Source of the DNA: Paracamarosporium sp. OC-R06-R3
Lineage: Eukaryota > Ascomycota > Dothideomycetes > Pleosporales > Didymosphaeriaceae
Length of the DNA: 64,000 nt
NCBI GenBank assembly: GCA_019828545.1
Contig: JACVRA010000139.1
Location: 1 to 64,000 of the forward strand
Direction of reading: 5' to 3'
Part shown: positions 37,062 to 48,545 of the stretch, in pieces
Layout of the letters: each line of letters begins with the position of its first letter
Numbering within the stretch: position 1 is the stretch's first letter
Made by a program: the position numbers and the translations under genes
The notes under the pieces: model-generated
What the model saw: only the letters and a program-made list of their open reading frames with translations
Databases searched by the model: none
Told to the model about the DNA's origin: nothing

Positions 37062-39707
37062 GCGCTGAGCTCTTGCCATCCAGGTTTCGAACATATTATT
37101 TTCGCGCCCTCGTTCGCTCACGACCGTTTCCGAATCTTTCGCTACATGACTGGTCTAAGCGCCGTTTTCACATTACGATACCCTGTATATATTCTCTTCT
37201 TACTCTCGCTCGATAATCACTTCTTTTTATTCTCTTCTCGAGCATGGTCGACCCCGCATCTGGCGCGGCGTTCGGAGCCTCATTGGGTGGCTGTTTCACT
37301 TGCAACTTGGGGATCCAAAATAGACTTACATACCCTAATAATCAGTGCGAAAATGAACAATCATTAACAACATCTCAATCAAAATTTGTCCTCCTGATTG
37401 ATATCGTCTAGTCATCCATGAAGTCTTGCCCCTTGCACTGAGCGCAGCCAAGGGCAAGCACACACCAGCTTGCCTGTTGCTCCTCTGCTGCAGCCGTCAG
37501 CCACCGCAAGTCTCTCAGCAGGAACAAGGGCTGCGTGTGTGAGATTCGGGTCGTACCGCATAGCAGTACTACGTTTGCTGTTCGAGCAAACGCCTTTCAT
37601 CCAGCCACTCCAGCCACTCTTCCCCGTCACTCACCCTCCATTACGCACGCGACACGCCCTCCGCACACCAGTTCGCAGATCACGGGTAGACTTTCCATTC
37701 AACCGCCACGGCCACCAGAAATCAGCGAATCGCGTGCACAAACCAGTATGATTGCGCAAGCGCTCAATGGAACCAAGGCTTCTGGCTCCGTGCTGGGTAC
37801 CGAGAGCGGGCATGCCCGGTGCTACCGCTTTCTGGAAACTAGATAATTTCACATTTGGGCGATGCTATTGGGCTGGCGCCAGCATGGACAGGGTCAAATG
37901 AGGTGGCTTGAAGAGGCGATATTGATGGTTGGTTGGTGGGCGGGTATTTAGCTTGGCGGGGCGTCGAGGTGGCCGGGTGTGGCGGACAGGATACTAGGGT
38001 GGAGGAACTGGGATGGCGATATTGAATCTTATTGCGAATCTGGGGGACACGAAGAAGGCAGCTCCGGGCGCGTAGGTCATTTGCTTGCGCGTACGCCGAG
38101 AACGAGGACGTGTGTCCTTGGAGGGTACAGCAGGACTCTCCGAGGTGGAAAAGTTGCAATACGAAAGTGTGCATGTGAGGAGCTCTCACCGGACATTGTG
38201 CTAAGCTTCCATATTTGGAGCTATTATGGAGGTGTGGAGACGCGTCGTGCTGCTGGTGTCAGCGGCTACGATGTTTGGCTGCAGGATCCGCTATGTGCGA
38301 TGCAGGTCATTTCCGCGGCCTCGGTCAGTGGTCGTGGTCTAGTGACCTTCCTAGAATATTTTCGGTGTATGGTGAAAGATATGAACGATGGAATATTCGC
38401 TAATGAGTGTTGTGCATGCAACCGTTATTGTGAGTGAGAAGAATGGAGCGAAGAATGGGCAAGTTCACCCTCCCTAGGCTGGAGACGGTTTTCCTACGTA
38501 ACGCACTACGATGTCGCAAAGCACACTAGTCTATACACTGGAACGATAATCTGCGGCATTTCACGAAACTAGTGCGGAGAAAATAGCACGTTGCTCGTTC
38601 AATACGACTTGGTCGCGAATGCCCCGCTGAATTGAACAGAACAAAGCAAACTATATTCTTCCTCCTCAACATCGCGTATGGCTCTCACTACGACAATCCT
38701 AAAGGCTCATTTTACTCGAACAGCATCCAAAAACCCCAAATGTATTAAAAACCGACTTTCCAAAGCACAAGCACAGAAGACGACCGACAACGACTCTACC
38801 GCATCCAAGTCCCGTCTAGGAAAGTATCACCATCTCGCAGTATCCTCAGCTTTAATTAATCTCATCATGAGCGAAAGTCCAAGAAGCGACGACGAACCTT
38901 ACAAACCCTCGGATCTGCGCTTCCCGCTGACCACCCGCAGTCCCCGGCCCCTTCGCGCCCAAAGCAGCTGTATGCAGCGTCGGATTTCCCTGTATGCAGC
39001 CGTGTTCGCTTATATTTTATTGACTCGTGGCAATGCAGTGTTTTCCAAAAATCGTTGCTGGGTGCATTATGTAGTAGCAAGTGCATGATACAGCACACCT
39101 TCGAAATCGATATGATTTGAATTTAGGACTGTGTCACAATATCGCTTGTGTTTGTTCGGCTGGAATATTAGTTCACTGCTGCTGACTGTCACGTGCGCCG
39201 CGTTGCTGTCTTGACAGTACTGTAGACGCTCCTCTCGGTAGGTCTACTGATGCGCGACATCTGCACCTACTTGTGCCAGGGATTACGATACACATAGACA
39301 CAGTGACAACAACATAAAACGCCTAGGCATTAATCTGTGTAAAACTTGCCTTCATAGAAGGAATCATGGCGTGAAACAAGATATGCAAAACACTCGACGA
39401 GGAACTCTAAAAGCTGAGATGCCTTTCATTCAAGCATTACCATACGTCTGCCATCTCACCCTGTTTTGTACACAAATCCAATAGAACACCTTTCGACCTG
39501 GTTGCACACCTCTAATCATACAAGACAGGAGAACCGCAACAAACATAACGCAGTAAGTCCATCCCGGCCATCTTACATGTACCAGCTGACAGACGGAATC
39601 CTTGTCGCACTGAAGTTTTGTACATAGAACCACAAATATCCTCTCGATTGGCTCGGTCAGCTAAAGCACAACACAGAGAAAAGGACAGGGGCGCGGTCAA
39701 GCGGGCT
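37062..39707. other. long intergenic region, no gene supported
   Basis: Several ORFs of 90-152 codons (for example 37470-37850, 37979-38437 and 38678-39088) have arbitrary composition and no introns linking them to anything. I found no motif in them. The region should include the 3' UTRs of the DUF3455 gene and Tom70. Confidence 0.5.
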
Positions 39708-41916
39708 TTACCGCATGCCTGCACCTAATCCAGCGCCCATCTGGCCTAGCCGTGAAGCGAGCTTGGGGTATTTCTCTTGCACCTGCTCATCGTTAGCATA
39801 CGCTCCACTAGGGCTGAACCTTGAACGTACCTCCAACTGTGTCCGTGTCGCCTCTGCGTAACTAAGCGCATTTACTATCTCGCCCTCTGTCCGGGAGAGT
39901 TCTGCTGCCCGCTCAAAGTACTTGAGCGCCTCTGTGACCTTTCCTTGCTGCAGAAGAAGTTGGGCCATGGTTGCGACCGCGATGTCGCACTCCGGATCGA
40001 TAATCAGTGCTTTTTGGCAGAGCTGCTCCGCCTCAGAGAAGTCGTTCTTCCATTGGAAAAGCGCGAGCGCCTTGTTGATGAGCGGAAGGACGTTGATGAA
40101 TAGAGGCTTGTTTTGTTGCTCCATCTCAACCGCTGTATCGAATTTCTCAATGGCTTCCTGGTACTTTTGCTGGTCAAGGAGAAGCTCGCCGTAGTAGTTG
40201 TAGACATCGGGCACCTGTGGGAAGTTCTTCATGCAGCGACGGAATGTTGCCATGGAAGATGCGATACTACCCATCTTATATTGTGTAACACCCAATTGTA
40301 TGTGCGAGAAGATGAAGTCCTTGTCAAGGTCGATCGATTTCTGGTAGTCTCTGGCGGCCTCGCCGAATTCAGCCTTGATGAAGTGTAGTTGCGCGCGGTG
40401 GTAGTAAATATCAGGGTCGTCCTTGTTCTGTGCGAGGGCGGCCTCGAAGTCGGCTTCGGCAGCGGCGGGGTTTGCTGCGAATTCTAATGGTTAGCCTGTT
40501 ATGTGCAATTTGACATAGAAGGAACATACCAAGCTCTAGGTGCATGCTGGCGCGCTTGATGAAACTTTGAGTGAGATCCTCCTGAAGCTCGACACTCTTG
40601 TCCATATCCTTCAGCGCATCCTCGTTATCTCCACTAAGGTATCTGAAAGTGCCGCGCATATTGTACGCGAAAGCTTCGTGCTGTTCAAGGTCTCCCAGCT
40701 CGAGCGCTTTCTCAAATGCCGCTGCAGCTTCGGCGTATCCTTCGGCGGTTTTGGTCCCCATGGCACGAAGACCTTTCCTGAGTTGACCTTTGCCGCTTTC
40801 CTCGTCCAACTCTGTATCGTCGTCGAGACCGTATGGCGGGGGCTTCGGTCGGAAGCTCTGGAGGTAGTTTGTAACGAACGTTGGACTGGGGAGTTTCTTG
40901 GCCTTCTGCGTAAGGATGGCCTTGCCCTTTGCCTGTATACTCATTAGCCTCTACATCATACCTTCTGGAGCAATGCGGCGTAGCATACCTCAGCAACCTT
41001 CTTCAGGAGACGCTCAACACTCTGAGCACTACTCTCGTTCCTAAAGCCATCGATGATACAACTGGCGGTATAATCCAGGAGCGCCTCGCTGTTGCGATCG
41101 ACTTGTTCGTATGCGTTCGCGCGTCGGTTAAGCGCTTTGACATATTCATTGTCAAGATTGATGGCCGCGGTAGTGTCCTCAATAACCTTATCCCAGTTGC
41201 TCATGGCATTCCAGCAAGCGGCGCGGTTTGAGTAAAAGACGGGATCCTGCTTGCATAGTAGTGCCTGTCCGTATAGGTCTATGGCGCGGTTGTAGTCTTT
41301 GGAACCGTACGCCTTGTTGCCTGCAGCCTTGAGCTTGGCGGCGTATTCTTTCCGCTCCTGCAAGTTGTTAGCAATGATTTAAAACCCATGTGTTGTTCCA
41401 GGACGTGCAATACAGAGATCGCTTGAGCAGAATCTTATGCTTGGACCGGCGCAGATTTTTGTACAGGCGGCCTCTGTATAGTATCCTGGGAAACACCCAC
41501 CAATGGTGTTTCTTTGCACGTACCTCTTCCGACAACGACCCAACAGTGCTCTCGTCTACATGTGGGAGCTCGTCCTCAACGGCAGGCGCAACCGTTGCCG
41601 TCTTCGGTTCAGCTGTAGCTTCTTGCTCCTTTGCCGCCTCCTTCTCAGCGCGTTCCTTAGCCCGCCTCTTTTCCCGCTTAGTCTTTTTCTTGTTCGAAGA
41701 CGGCGAAGGCGCGCCTCCGTCCTTCTTGTCGTCCGATAGATAATAGATCACGCCTCCTGCGCTGACAACGAGCGTGAGACCCGCGACTGTGTAGACGACG
41801 CCTTTGTGTTCGGATGCCCATGACGATATGCGGTCCCACAAAGAGCTTGAACCTGCCGGTGGGAGTGTGACGGGGAAAGGGCCGGGGCCGACCGGAGCTG
41901 CTGGGTTGACCGACAT
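39708..41916 (-). CDS. TOM70: mitochondrial import receptor subunit Tom70, 643 aa
   Basis: Exons in transcript order are 41916-41524, 41357-40989, 40932-40530 and 40474-39708. Residues about 38-60 form the single N-terminal outer-membrane anchor ([22 protein letters not shown]). A Lys/Arg/Glu-rich linker follows. The clamp-type TPR block starts at [28 protein letters not shown], with later TPR units such as [52 protein letters not shown] and [26 protein letters not shown]. Tom70 receives carrier-type preproteins and Hsp70/Hsp90 clients at the mitochondrial surface. Intron 1 is long for this window (166 nt) and stays open in frame for about 50 codons after the exon, so a retained intron would give a short tail-less form. 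Length matches the family. Confidence 0.94.
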
Positions 41917-42753
41917 GTTGCGAATCGAATGATAACACGGAAATGCGCGGAGGTTGACGGTGGGGGTGGCTGCAATTACAAAAGCTGGGCCCTAAAAAAT
42001 TAAATGAGAAAAGATGAAGCTAGGAAAACCAGGACGCAGCCAATGTTGGGCGTTGGTGGGGATGAAGAGTGATGATCTCGAGGTGAAGCTCAGGGTCAGA
42101 AGTTTTGGAGAGTTGCAGCTCGGACCAGCTTCCACACGTCATCCAATCCACGCGCCAGCAGCTTCACATTTCGCAGCGCTTTGGACAGCACCTATTATAG
42201 CATATCACTATTAAAATGTAGTGTCTGGTAAGATTTATCTACATGTAGTTTCTCCGCAGCATTTGCTAGATTCTATTCGTTTCACGCAATGAAGCACAGT
42301 TGCGCCTGTTTGAGGGCAATGCCATCCACAGCGCGCGTCGCTTTTCGACATGTTCCCGAGTAGAACAGCTGTCTCAATACTGAGATGTACTGATTCCCTG
42401 CATAAATAGTTAGTTTCATTGCTGTCTCGAACGTGAGCGCGGCGCAATGTGCAATACACAGCGCGACCAGAGTCACGTGATGCATCTCTCACGCGACCAA
42501 TTTCGAGTAACGAACATGCAACACGCCCCACACTGGTATCGAGGCTCCTGAGATGACATCTCTTGGGGCACGGGAGGCTATGCACGACGTGTCAAGCTCT
42601 CGCATCATTTTGACACGCTCGCTCTGCAGCTCGGCGTCGGCTTCTCAGCGAATCATTTTTCGCTCACCATAGCAATCCACGTTCCATTGCACAGTTCGTC
42701 ACCATCACCAGTACCAGACCTCACTCTACAAACCCTACCACAACTGACTCAAT
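41917..42753. other. divergent intergenic region Tom70 / lyase-like gene
   Basis: This region lies upstream of two divergent genes. No additional gene was found. A CT/CA-rich leader directly precedes the ATG at 42754. Confidence 0.55.
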
Positions 42754-43843
42754 ATGTCCTCAGAACCCTCATTCCACCTCTTCACTTCCCTCCGCTATGA
42801 TCCCCTCCTCCTCACCTCGGCCGAAAACTCCCTACCAATCCTAAACTTTCACTCACCCTCTCCATTCTACATGCTCGTCTATCATCGTGACCGTATGCTT
42901 GAGGCAGCGCAGCATTTTGATTTCCATGATGTGGCAAAGAGGCTAGAACATGGATTATCACTACATCAGGAGCTTTTACAACATGTGGGAGAATATTTGC
43001 ACCGAGGAGGGAAGGATGAACCACTGAAAGTAAGCTTTTGAAGTTTGTATCAATGAAGGATGTAATATTTATGATAAAATACAGATGCGCATTCTCTTCG
43101 ACAAAGCAGCAAACATGACAGTTGACTTCGCTCCAGTCCCTGCTGTCCCTCTGTCAACGCTCTACCCGGCATCATTCGATGCGCCAAAGACTACATCTAC
43201 ACCACATCCCGCAAACACTGGTCCTTCAAACTTCCAACCCTCGCCTCTAACAGGCGGTGCCCTTGCCCTTGGCCCCACGGACTCCCTTCCCTCCAACGCA
43301 CCTTCGGACCCTTCACCACCACCAGAGTATCTCCTTCGCCTCGACACAGAACCCACCCCGACCTCCGCATTCACACTGTTGAAGACGACTGTAAGAGAAC
43401 ACTACGATGCCTCCCGCTCCCGCGCTCTGCCCACCAATCCTGCCGGAGCCGCCTACGCAGAAGTGCTCCTTTATAACTCCACGAACGAACTCACTGAAGG
43501 CACTGTCACTACCATCTACGTCTTCCGCGGTGGCCGCTGGGTAACGCCACCAGTCGGCGTGCCCGCTGGCGAATTCACCGCTCAGACACTTAAAGATGCA
43601 GAGGGCAAGAGTGCAAATCTAGATGAAGGCGAGTTGAGAAGGCCGTTTGCAGGGCGATGGGGCCACAGTGTGCGGAGTGCGAAGGTGGGGGCAGGAGGAC
43701 AGAGGGGCACGTCGAGAAGATGGGCTTTGAAGAAGGGGTTTTGTATGGAGGAGCCGGTTAGTGTGAGCACGGTTGAAGTTGGAGAGGGCGTGTGGGTCAG
43801 CAATGGGGTGAGGGGATTTTCCTTTGGAAGAGTTGTTAAATAG
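42754..43843 (+). CDS. aminodeoxychorismate-lyase-like (class IV PLP aminotransferase fold), 344 aa
   Basis: Exons are 42754-43029 and 43085-43843 around a 55-nt intron. The N-terminus (FHLFTSLRYDPLL) and the second exon (MRILFDKAANMTVDFAPVP) resemble yeast Abz2-type 4-amino-4-deoxychorismate lyases of folate/PABA synthesis. The best block is in the C-terminal half: YAEVLLYNSTNELTEGTVTTIYVFRGGRWVTPP, then GTSRRWALKKGF and a final VSNGVRGF. This matches the fold-type IV pattern that binds PLP phosphate and closes the active site. A Pro/Ser-rich insert (about residues 125-170) is not part of the catalytic fold. It is convergent with the peptide precursor gene downstream (65 bp apart), but this looks like housekeeping rather than part of the peptide pathway. 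Confidence 0.8.
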
Positions 43844-43908
43844 TAGGGGAACATGTATAGCATAACAGATCTTTAGAATTTGACTTTGGGGAGATGTGAG
43901 CATGCTAT

Positions 43909-44498
43909 CTAGTCTTCCTCTTCGACGGCATAAGTGCCAACAGATTTGATGCTAGGCTTGACGTGAATTGGGGGAAGATCACGCTTCTCCTCAGCATCGA
44001 CAGCATAGGTACCGACAGATTTGATGCTAGGCTTGACGTGAATTGGTGGGAGATCACGCTTCTCCTCAACATCGACGGCATAGGTGCCCACAGACTTGAT
44101 GCTGGGCCTGACATGAATAGGAGGGAGGTCGCGCTTCTCCTCGGAGTCAACGGCATAGGTGCCGACGGACTTAATGCTAGGCCTGACGTGAATCGGGGGG
44201 AGGTCGCGTTTCTCGGCTTCCTCGCTGTCGATAGCATAGGTTCCCACAGACTTAATGCTAGGCCTGACGTGGATCGGGGGAAGGTCGCGCTTCTGCTCGG
44301 CTTCAACGGCATAGGTGCCGACAGACTTAATGCTAGGCCTGACATGAATAGGAGGGAGGTCGCGTTTCTCCTCAGCGGCTGTACAAACTCAATCACCCGG
44401 TAATGGAAGAGACGGGAAGCTAACTTACCACCAATAGGGGCGGCAACAGCGGTGCTCAAAACTACAGCTCCGGCCAGGATCTGTACAAAGGCCTTCAT
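43909..44498 (-). CDS. Secreted Kex2-processed repeat precursor, candidate dikaritin-type RiPP precursor, 179 aa
   Basis: Exons in transcript order are 44498-44429 and 44378-43909, with a 50-nt GTAAGT intron. Residues 1-20 form a signal peptide, followed by a short leader that ends Lys28-Arg29. Then come six tandem units starting at residues 30, 55, 82, 107, 132 and 157. Each opens with the same 18-residue block, DLPPIHV(R/K)PSIKSVGTYA, closes with a variable acidic spacer, and all but the last end in Lys-Arg, the Kex2 protease site. The first four units have Arg at block position 8 and the last two have Lys. Each block has a single Tyr, followed by Ala-Val or Ala-Ile. This layout (signal peptide, acidic spacers, KR-bounded identical cores with a Tyr) is that of ustiloxin/phomopsin-class precursors and of KEP proteins. 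A UstYa-family gene starts 1.3 kb away, divergently. An unmodified secreted peptide or pheromone-like signal is the alternative. Confidence 0.88.
43919..44370. repeat. six-copy coding tandem repeat, 75-81 bp units
   Basis: The repeat array forms exon 2 of the precursor gene. Units are 75 bp, except the second, which is 81 bp because of two extra spacer codons, and the incomplete last unit. Copies differ mainly at third codon positions within the core and at amino-acid level only in spacers and one R/K position. Because unit lengths are multiples of three, all six frames repeat, giving spurious long ORFs on both strands. Confidence 0.9.
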
Positions 44499-45794
44499 AG
44501 TGACTGTCGAGGTGGAGAATGAAGCAACGAGAATTCTGATGAGTGTGCTGATTGTGATGGAGAGAAGGTTGACGGTGCAGATACGAGGTCCCTTTTATCT
44601 TCCTTGCGTCCAGAAGAGTGGAATCTCGACCACGTTTGCCGATCTGATTACTGCCCTAAAGGATTCAGGGTCGTACGCTGGTGGATACGGATAGTTATCT
44701 CGCATAGTTCTCTGGTCTAGCATCCTACCTAGAATCCTTTGGCATGCATTACTGCACGAATTAGGACGATAGCCTCAAGACCGTCTTGTAGCCAGTGAAT
44801 AAGACTTAACCAGGAGAAGCAGGTCAAGAGTCCATTCATATCTTTCTAGGCTGTTGCCCTGCGTCGCACATCAATCAGTTGACCAAACTTTGGTAATGAG
44901 TCTATCAAATTACTGGCCCCGCTACAAGACCCGATGATATGCGAGCAAATCTTATCCATGATTGTTCCTCTAGTAGATGGATTTGTAGCACTATTTGATC
45001 TGTTCTAGGAAAATGGTAAAGCTGGCTGTTGACCGTATAGAAGAAGTGCAGCGGTAGTTTTGCTACAAGATGTACCGCTCGAGTATTTGTGTCGGGATAT
45101 CCCTAGAGGAATGTCCAGCTTCGATCTGTTGCAATTTGTGTTTGCAGTTCAACACCCAGGCCGTATATCCACGTGTAGAGGTAGGCCGTGGCACGAAGCT
45201 TGTCGAAGCTTTAGTTAAGCATACGCTAGTCCACAAAGAGATTAGTCTACCATCGAGGCGTACCCATTCGCACCCTTTGGAAGCCACCTAGAATCTCGTT
45301 CACCCAACTAATGACGTATGGATCTTCCCGACGTTAACCATGCCAAGAAAACAGTAACATTAATCTCACGTCCAATTGCTCAATTCTGAATACGCGTGTT
45401 GTTATCGTGCTCTAGGGCGTCATAACTACCTGCTGTTTACGGCGTAGATGTATAGTCTGGACATACTACGGTAGCTATCAGGGATCTGAATGTAGAGAAT
45501 GGTGTCAGCATATGCCCCACACTTGTGACCCGCCAGCGCACCCGAGTTATCGTCTCAGGCGATACATCAAAATGAGTTGTGAAGGATTCCGAACTTGCGA
45601 ATAGGCTCGGTGACATCAAGAAATTCGACCGAAATCAAACTTTTTGGAATAGTTTGTGCTTGCACTGCCCCTTGTAAGAAAAAACTAGTTAGCTAAAAAC
45701 ATTGTGCGAGAGCTGTCTGTTGGCAACATCCCGTCATTGACCAGTTTCTCTCGTCTTTTCCTTTCTTTTGGCTACCTTTGGAGAACTGCATGAG
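44499..45794. promoter_or_regulatory. divergent spacer between peptide precursor and UstYa-like oxidase
   Basis: This 1.3-kb spacer separates the start codons of the two divergent genes and must contain both promoters. I found no third coding region in it. No specific transcription-factor site is claimed. Confidence 0.6.
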
Positions 45795-46823
45795 ATGGAC
45801 ATCAAAACATGGATCCGAGGCTTCATAGACTCGTCCGTGAGAAGAACAGTCTACTCCAAAGTCGACGATGACGAGAAGTCTCCGGAATCAACAGAGACAC
45901 TGTTAGGTTCAACGCAACCACCGGCCCTAGCCCGCTCTTCCTACATCCTCCCCATCGCAAACGTCACCTTGTTTTTATTCTCCATCGTCCTCGTCATCAT
46001 CACGTATACACGCCCAGTGACAGACGCGCAATGTGTCAAGCAACTCTACACATGGTGTAAGTCTCCCCACACAAAACTGCTCAGCCGAACCATCGCTCAA
46101 CAACAATAAGCACCGGCTTTCGAAGCCATCGAGTACCATGAAGAAGACTATGGAGGGGCCTTCCGACAGCAGACTGAGTTCCGCGGGATACCCACACCGG
46201 AGCTTGACGAACGATGGTTAAAGCTCTGGGACTGTAAGCCTACCGAATTCCAAACGTCTCAATTACCCAAAGCTAAAGTCGGTCAAGACCACGAGTTCGA
46301 CGTGCCAGAGTCCAAATGGGCCCTCCTGAACCACACCAACGATCCAGACATCGTGCGAACGTCCAAAGGCGGCGGTGCCGCGCTGATGTGGGGAATGCAC
46401 CAGCTCCATTGCCTTGTACGTATCCTCGGCATGGCCCTCCGCAATTCGAAGCGACAGTTAAACTGACCAACATGATTAGGACTGGCTGCGCATGTGGTCA
46501 TACAAAGACCACTACATGACGACCTACGGCGCATTGCCCGGGCACTTCCAAGGTCTATCGGACAAAATGGTTCGCACGCATTTGGACCACTGCATCGATG
46601 TGCTGAGGCAGGATATGATGTGCCACATGGATGTTACGCCGTATTTTATCGTGTAAGTCCATCTGACGTTCCATCATGCCAAGTGTCTTATACTAATCCT
46701 GCGGTTTGTAGGTATGATGAGTCGGGGCCCGAAGGCGAGACGTTTGACTTCTCGCCGCATCAGAAATGCCGTAACTTTGACAAGATCCGGCAGTGGAACA
46801 TTGACAACCTTGCTTTGGATTGA
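45795..46823 (+). CDS. UstYa-family (DUF3328) oxidase, 268 aa
   Basis: Exons are 45795-46056, 46111-46233, 46279-46415, 46480-46652 and 46712-46823. The third acceptor could lie 6 nt upstream, adding two codons. The ATG at 45795 is the first in frame. A single transmembrane segment spans about residues 51-71, with an acidic cytosolic head, so the catalytic part is lumenal. SPAFEAIEYHEEDYGG and GIPTPELDERWLKLWD are the family's opening blocks. Both signature motifs are present: H169-QL-H172-C173 and H208-LD-H211-C212, the second followed by IDVLRQDMMCHMDVTP. In ustiloxin, phomopsin and related pathways UstYa-type proteins carry out oxidative cyclisation or other oxidation of a Kex2-type precursor peptide. 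The divergent repeat precursor 1.3 kb away is the obvious candidate substrate; that link is inference. Confidence 0.92.
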
Positions 46824-47925
46824 TGGAAAATGATTATGTAGTGAGACGATAGATCTACAATGTTGAGTTGTGGGCATGCCTAGTATTTGACATGCATGGG
46901 CATACGGTACAGTGTCTGCAAGTGAAAGCGCGTCATCATAGCTGGCAAAAAAGTCCAGGACGCGAAAGTAGAGCGCAAGCTGAAACCTAAAAACTGCGAA
47001 AGCGAAGCAAATTAATAGCAACAACAAACAATATCAAGTCCAACACGGCAGTACACTGCTCAGCAATAATTAAAATAAGCAAGAAGCCAGTCATGCGCAA
47101 AGATATTCGTCGTCTCTACATCAATTATCTTACAGACGGTTGATGACCTAAAGCCATACCAGCCAACCTACCTCTATCTCATTTAGCCCTCAAGTTACAA
47201 TCCCGTATCTATTCTCCAACCGCAAATATATCTGATACACCGCACCTATCTTATTTACATACCTCCATCTACGCAGTCTCAGAAAACGCTTTCTCCCACC
47301 ACAACAAACCAAACCATCTAACATATCACCCGCCTATTTTAGCCGCAAAACACCTTAGAACACTCTCCAACGTCCACACAACTCCGACACGATATCCCAC
47401 CACCCCGATATCCAGCGTAGCACACACGCAGACACGAGCACCACCCACCAGGATGCTACACTACGCGATGCCCTTCAATCCCAAGCAGAAAGAAACCAGC
47501 GTAACATTCCGCAAAGAAAACAAGCCGAACCTTTCCAGTAGGGAAGAAAACCCACGCACCACGCCACCAGCCACACCTTTCTTCCATTTTCCCCCTTTCG
47601 AACCCACACCTGCCACCTCAGCAAAGCATCTGTTCGCTTCCTTCCTCCCAGCTAGCCACCTCACACCACCCATCCCTTCCCATATTCAAAAGCTAAAACA
47701 AAAAAAAAAAACAAGACACGACACACCCGCATTAAAATCCCCATACAAATCCTCCCTCCCATCCAACCCGCCCTATACACAGCACCCCCCACCACACCCC
47801 CCCCAAACCCCAATTCATCCAATCCAGCAGCAAAAACAAAGAAAGAAAAGAGGAGAAGAGAAAAGAAAGATACCTCCCCTCACAGTCGCCGCATGAACCA
47901 ACAGATGTCATCCTGTTCGTTGCTC

Positions 47926-47927
<2 letters not shown>

Positions 47928-47981
<54 letters not shown>
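47928..47981. repeat. (AC)n microsatellite, about 27 units
   Basis: This is an uninterrupted dinucleotide run of about 54 bp, flanked by unique sequence. It is likely length-polymorphic. Confidence 0.97.
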
Positions 47982-47983
<2 letters not shown>

Positions 47984-48208
47984 TGATTAATGACGCATGC
48001 ACGGTATATCCCGCAGTAGAGAAGGGTACGGTACACCTAGAAAGATGAAACGAAGTAGTATGTTTCGTTTCGTTTCATTGCGTTTCATTCCATTCCGCTT
48101 GCTCGCTCACTCAGCACAGCACAGCGCTACATACATACATACACACAACCAGACAAGCAGCAGCCTAAGACAGGCCATCACCTCACATCCATCTCCCATC
48201 CATCCCAT

Positions 48209-48252
48209 TTACTCACTCACTCACTCACAGCACAGCACAGCACAGCACAACA
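48209..48252. repeat. ACTC tetranucleotide run followed by CACAG/CAGCA units
   Basis: Four to five ACTC units pass directly into several CACAG units. A short CATA run lies about 70 bp upstream. It is simple-sequence DNA with no coding signal. Confidence 0.85.
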
Positions 48253-48510
48253 CACCGCAGGACAACACAGTATACGAATGCAACTCAATTCAATCCAGTT
48301 CCATTCAACCAAGCTACATCCCATCCAACCATCCAACCATGGACCATACATTCATCAAGAAAACAGATAAATCGCTAACCACATCAGTCAAACCGCTTCC
48401 CTCCCCTCTCTCACAAAAAAAACTCCCAGCGAACCACGCGGTTCCAAGCCAGGGTATCATTCATATCCAATCAAGAAGCGAAATAGAAGTTACAAGAAAG
48501 GTAGGAAAGA

Positions 48511-48545
48511 GGTAGCTAGGTAGCTAGGTAGGTAAATAGGTAGCC
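48511..48545. repeat. GGTAGCTA / GGTA short tandem repeat
   Basis: Three to four imperfect GGTAGCTA and GGTA(A) units lie in tandem, just beyond the 3' end of the Opy2-like gene. Confidence 0.8.

Noticed and set aside
37979..38437. 152-codon plus-strand ORF
   Set aside because: No recognisable domain or signal peptide; arbitrary composition.
43963..44403. 146-codon plus-strand repetitive ORF
   Set aside because: Antisense shadow of the tandem repeat; no signal peptide or processing sites.
43905..44498. 197-codon minus-strand ORF reading straight through the precursor intron
   Set aside because: It uses another frame of the repeat array; since units are multiples of three, every frame repeats. 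It loses the KR sites and the conserved peptide, and the GTAAGT intron with in-phase junction is far better.
43909..44498. Precursor as alpha-type mating pheromone
   Set aside because: KR-bounded repeats fit in general, but the peptide lacks the Trp/Cys-rich character of Pezizomycotina alpha pheromones, is longer, and a UstYa gene lies beside it.
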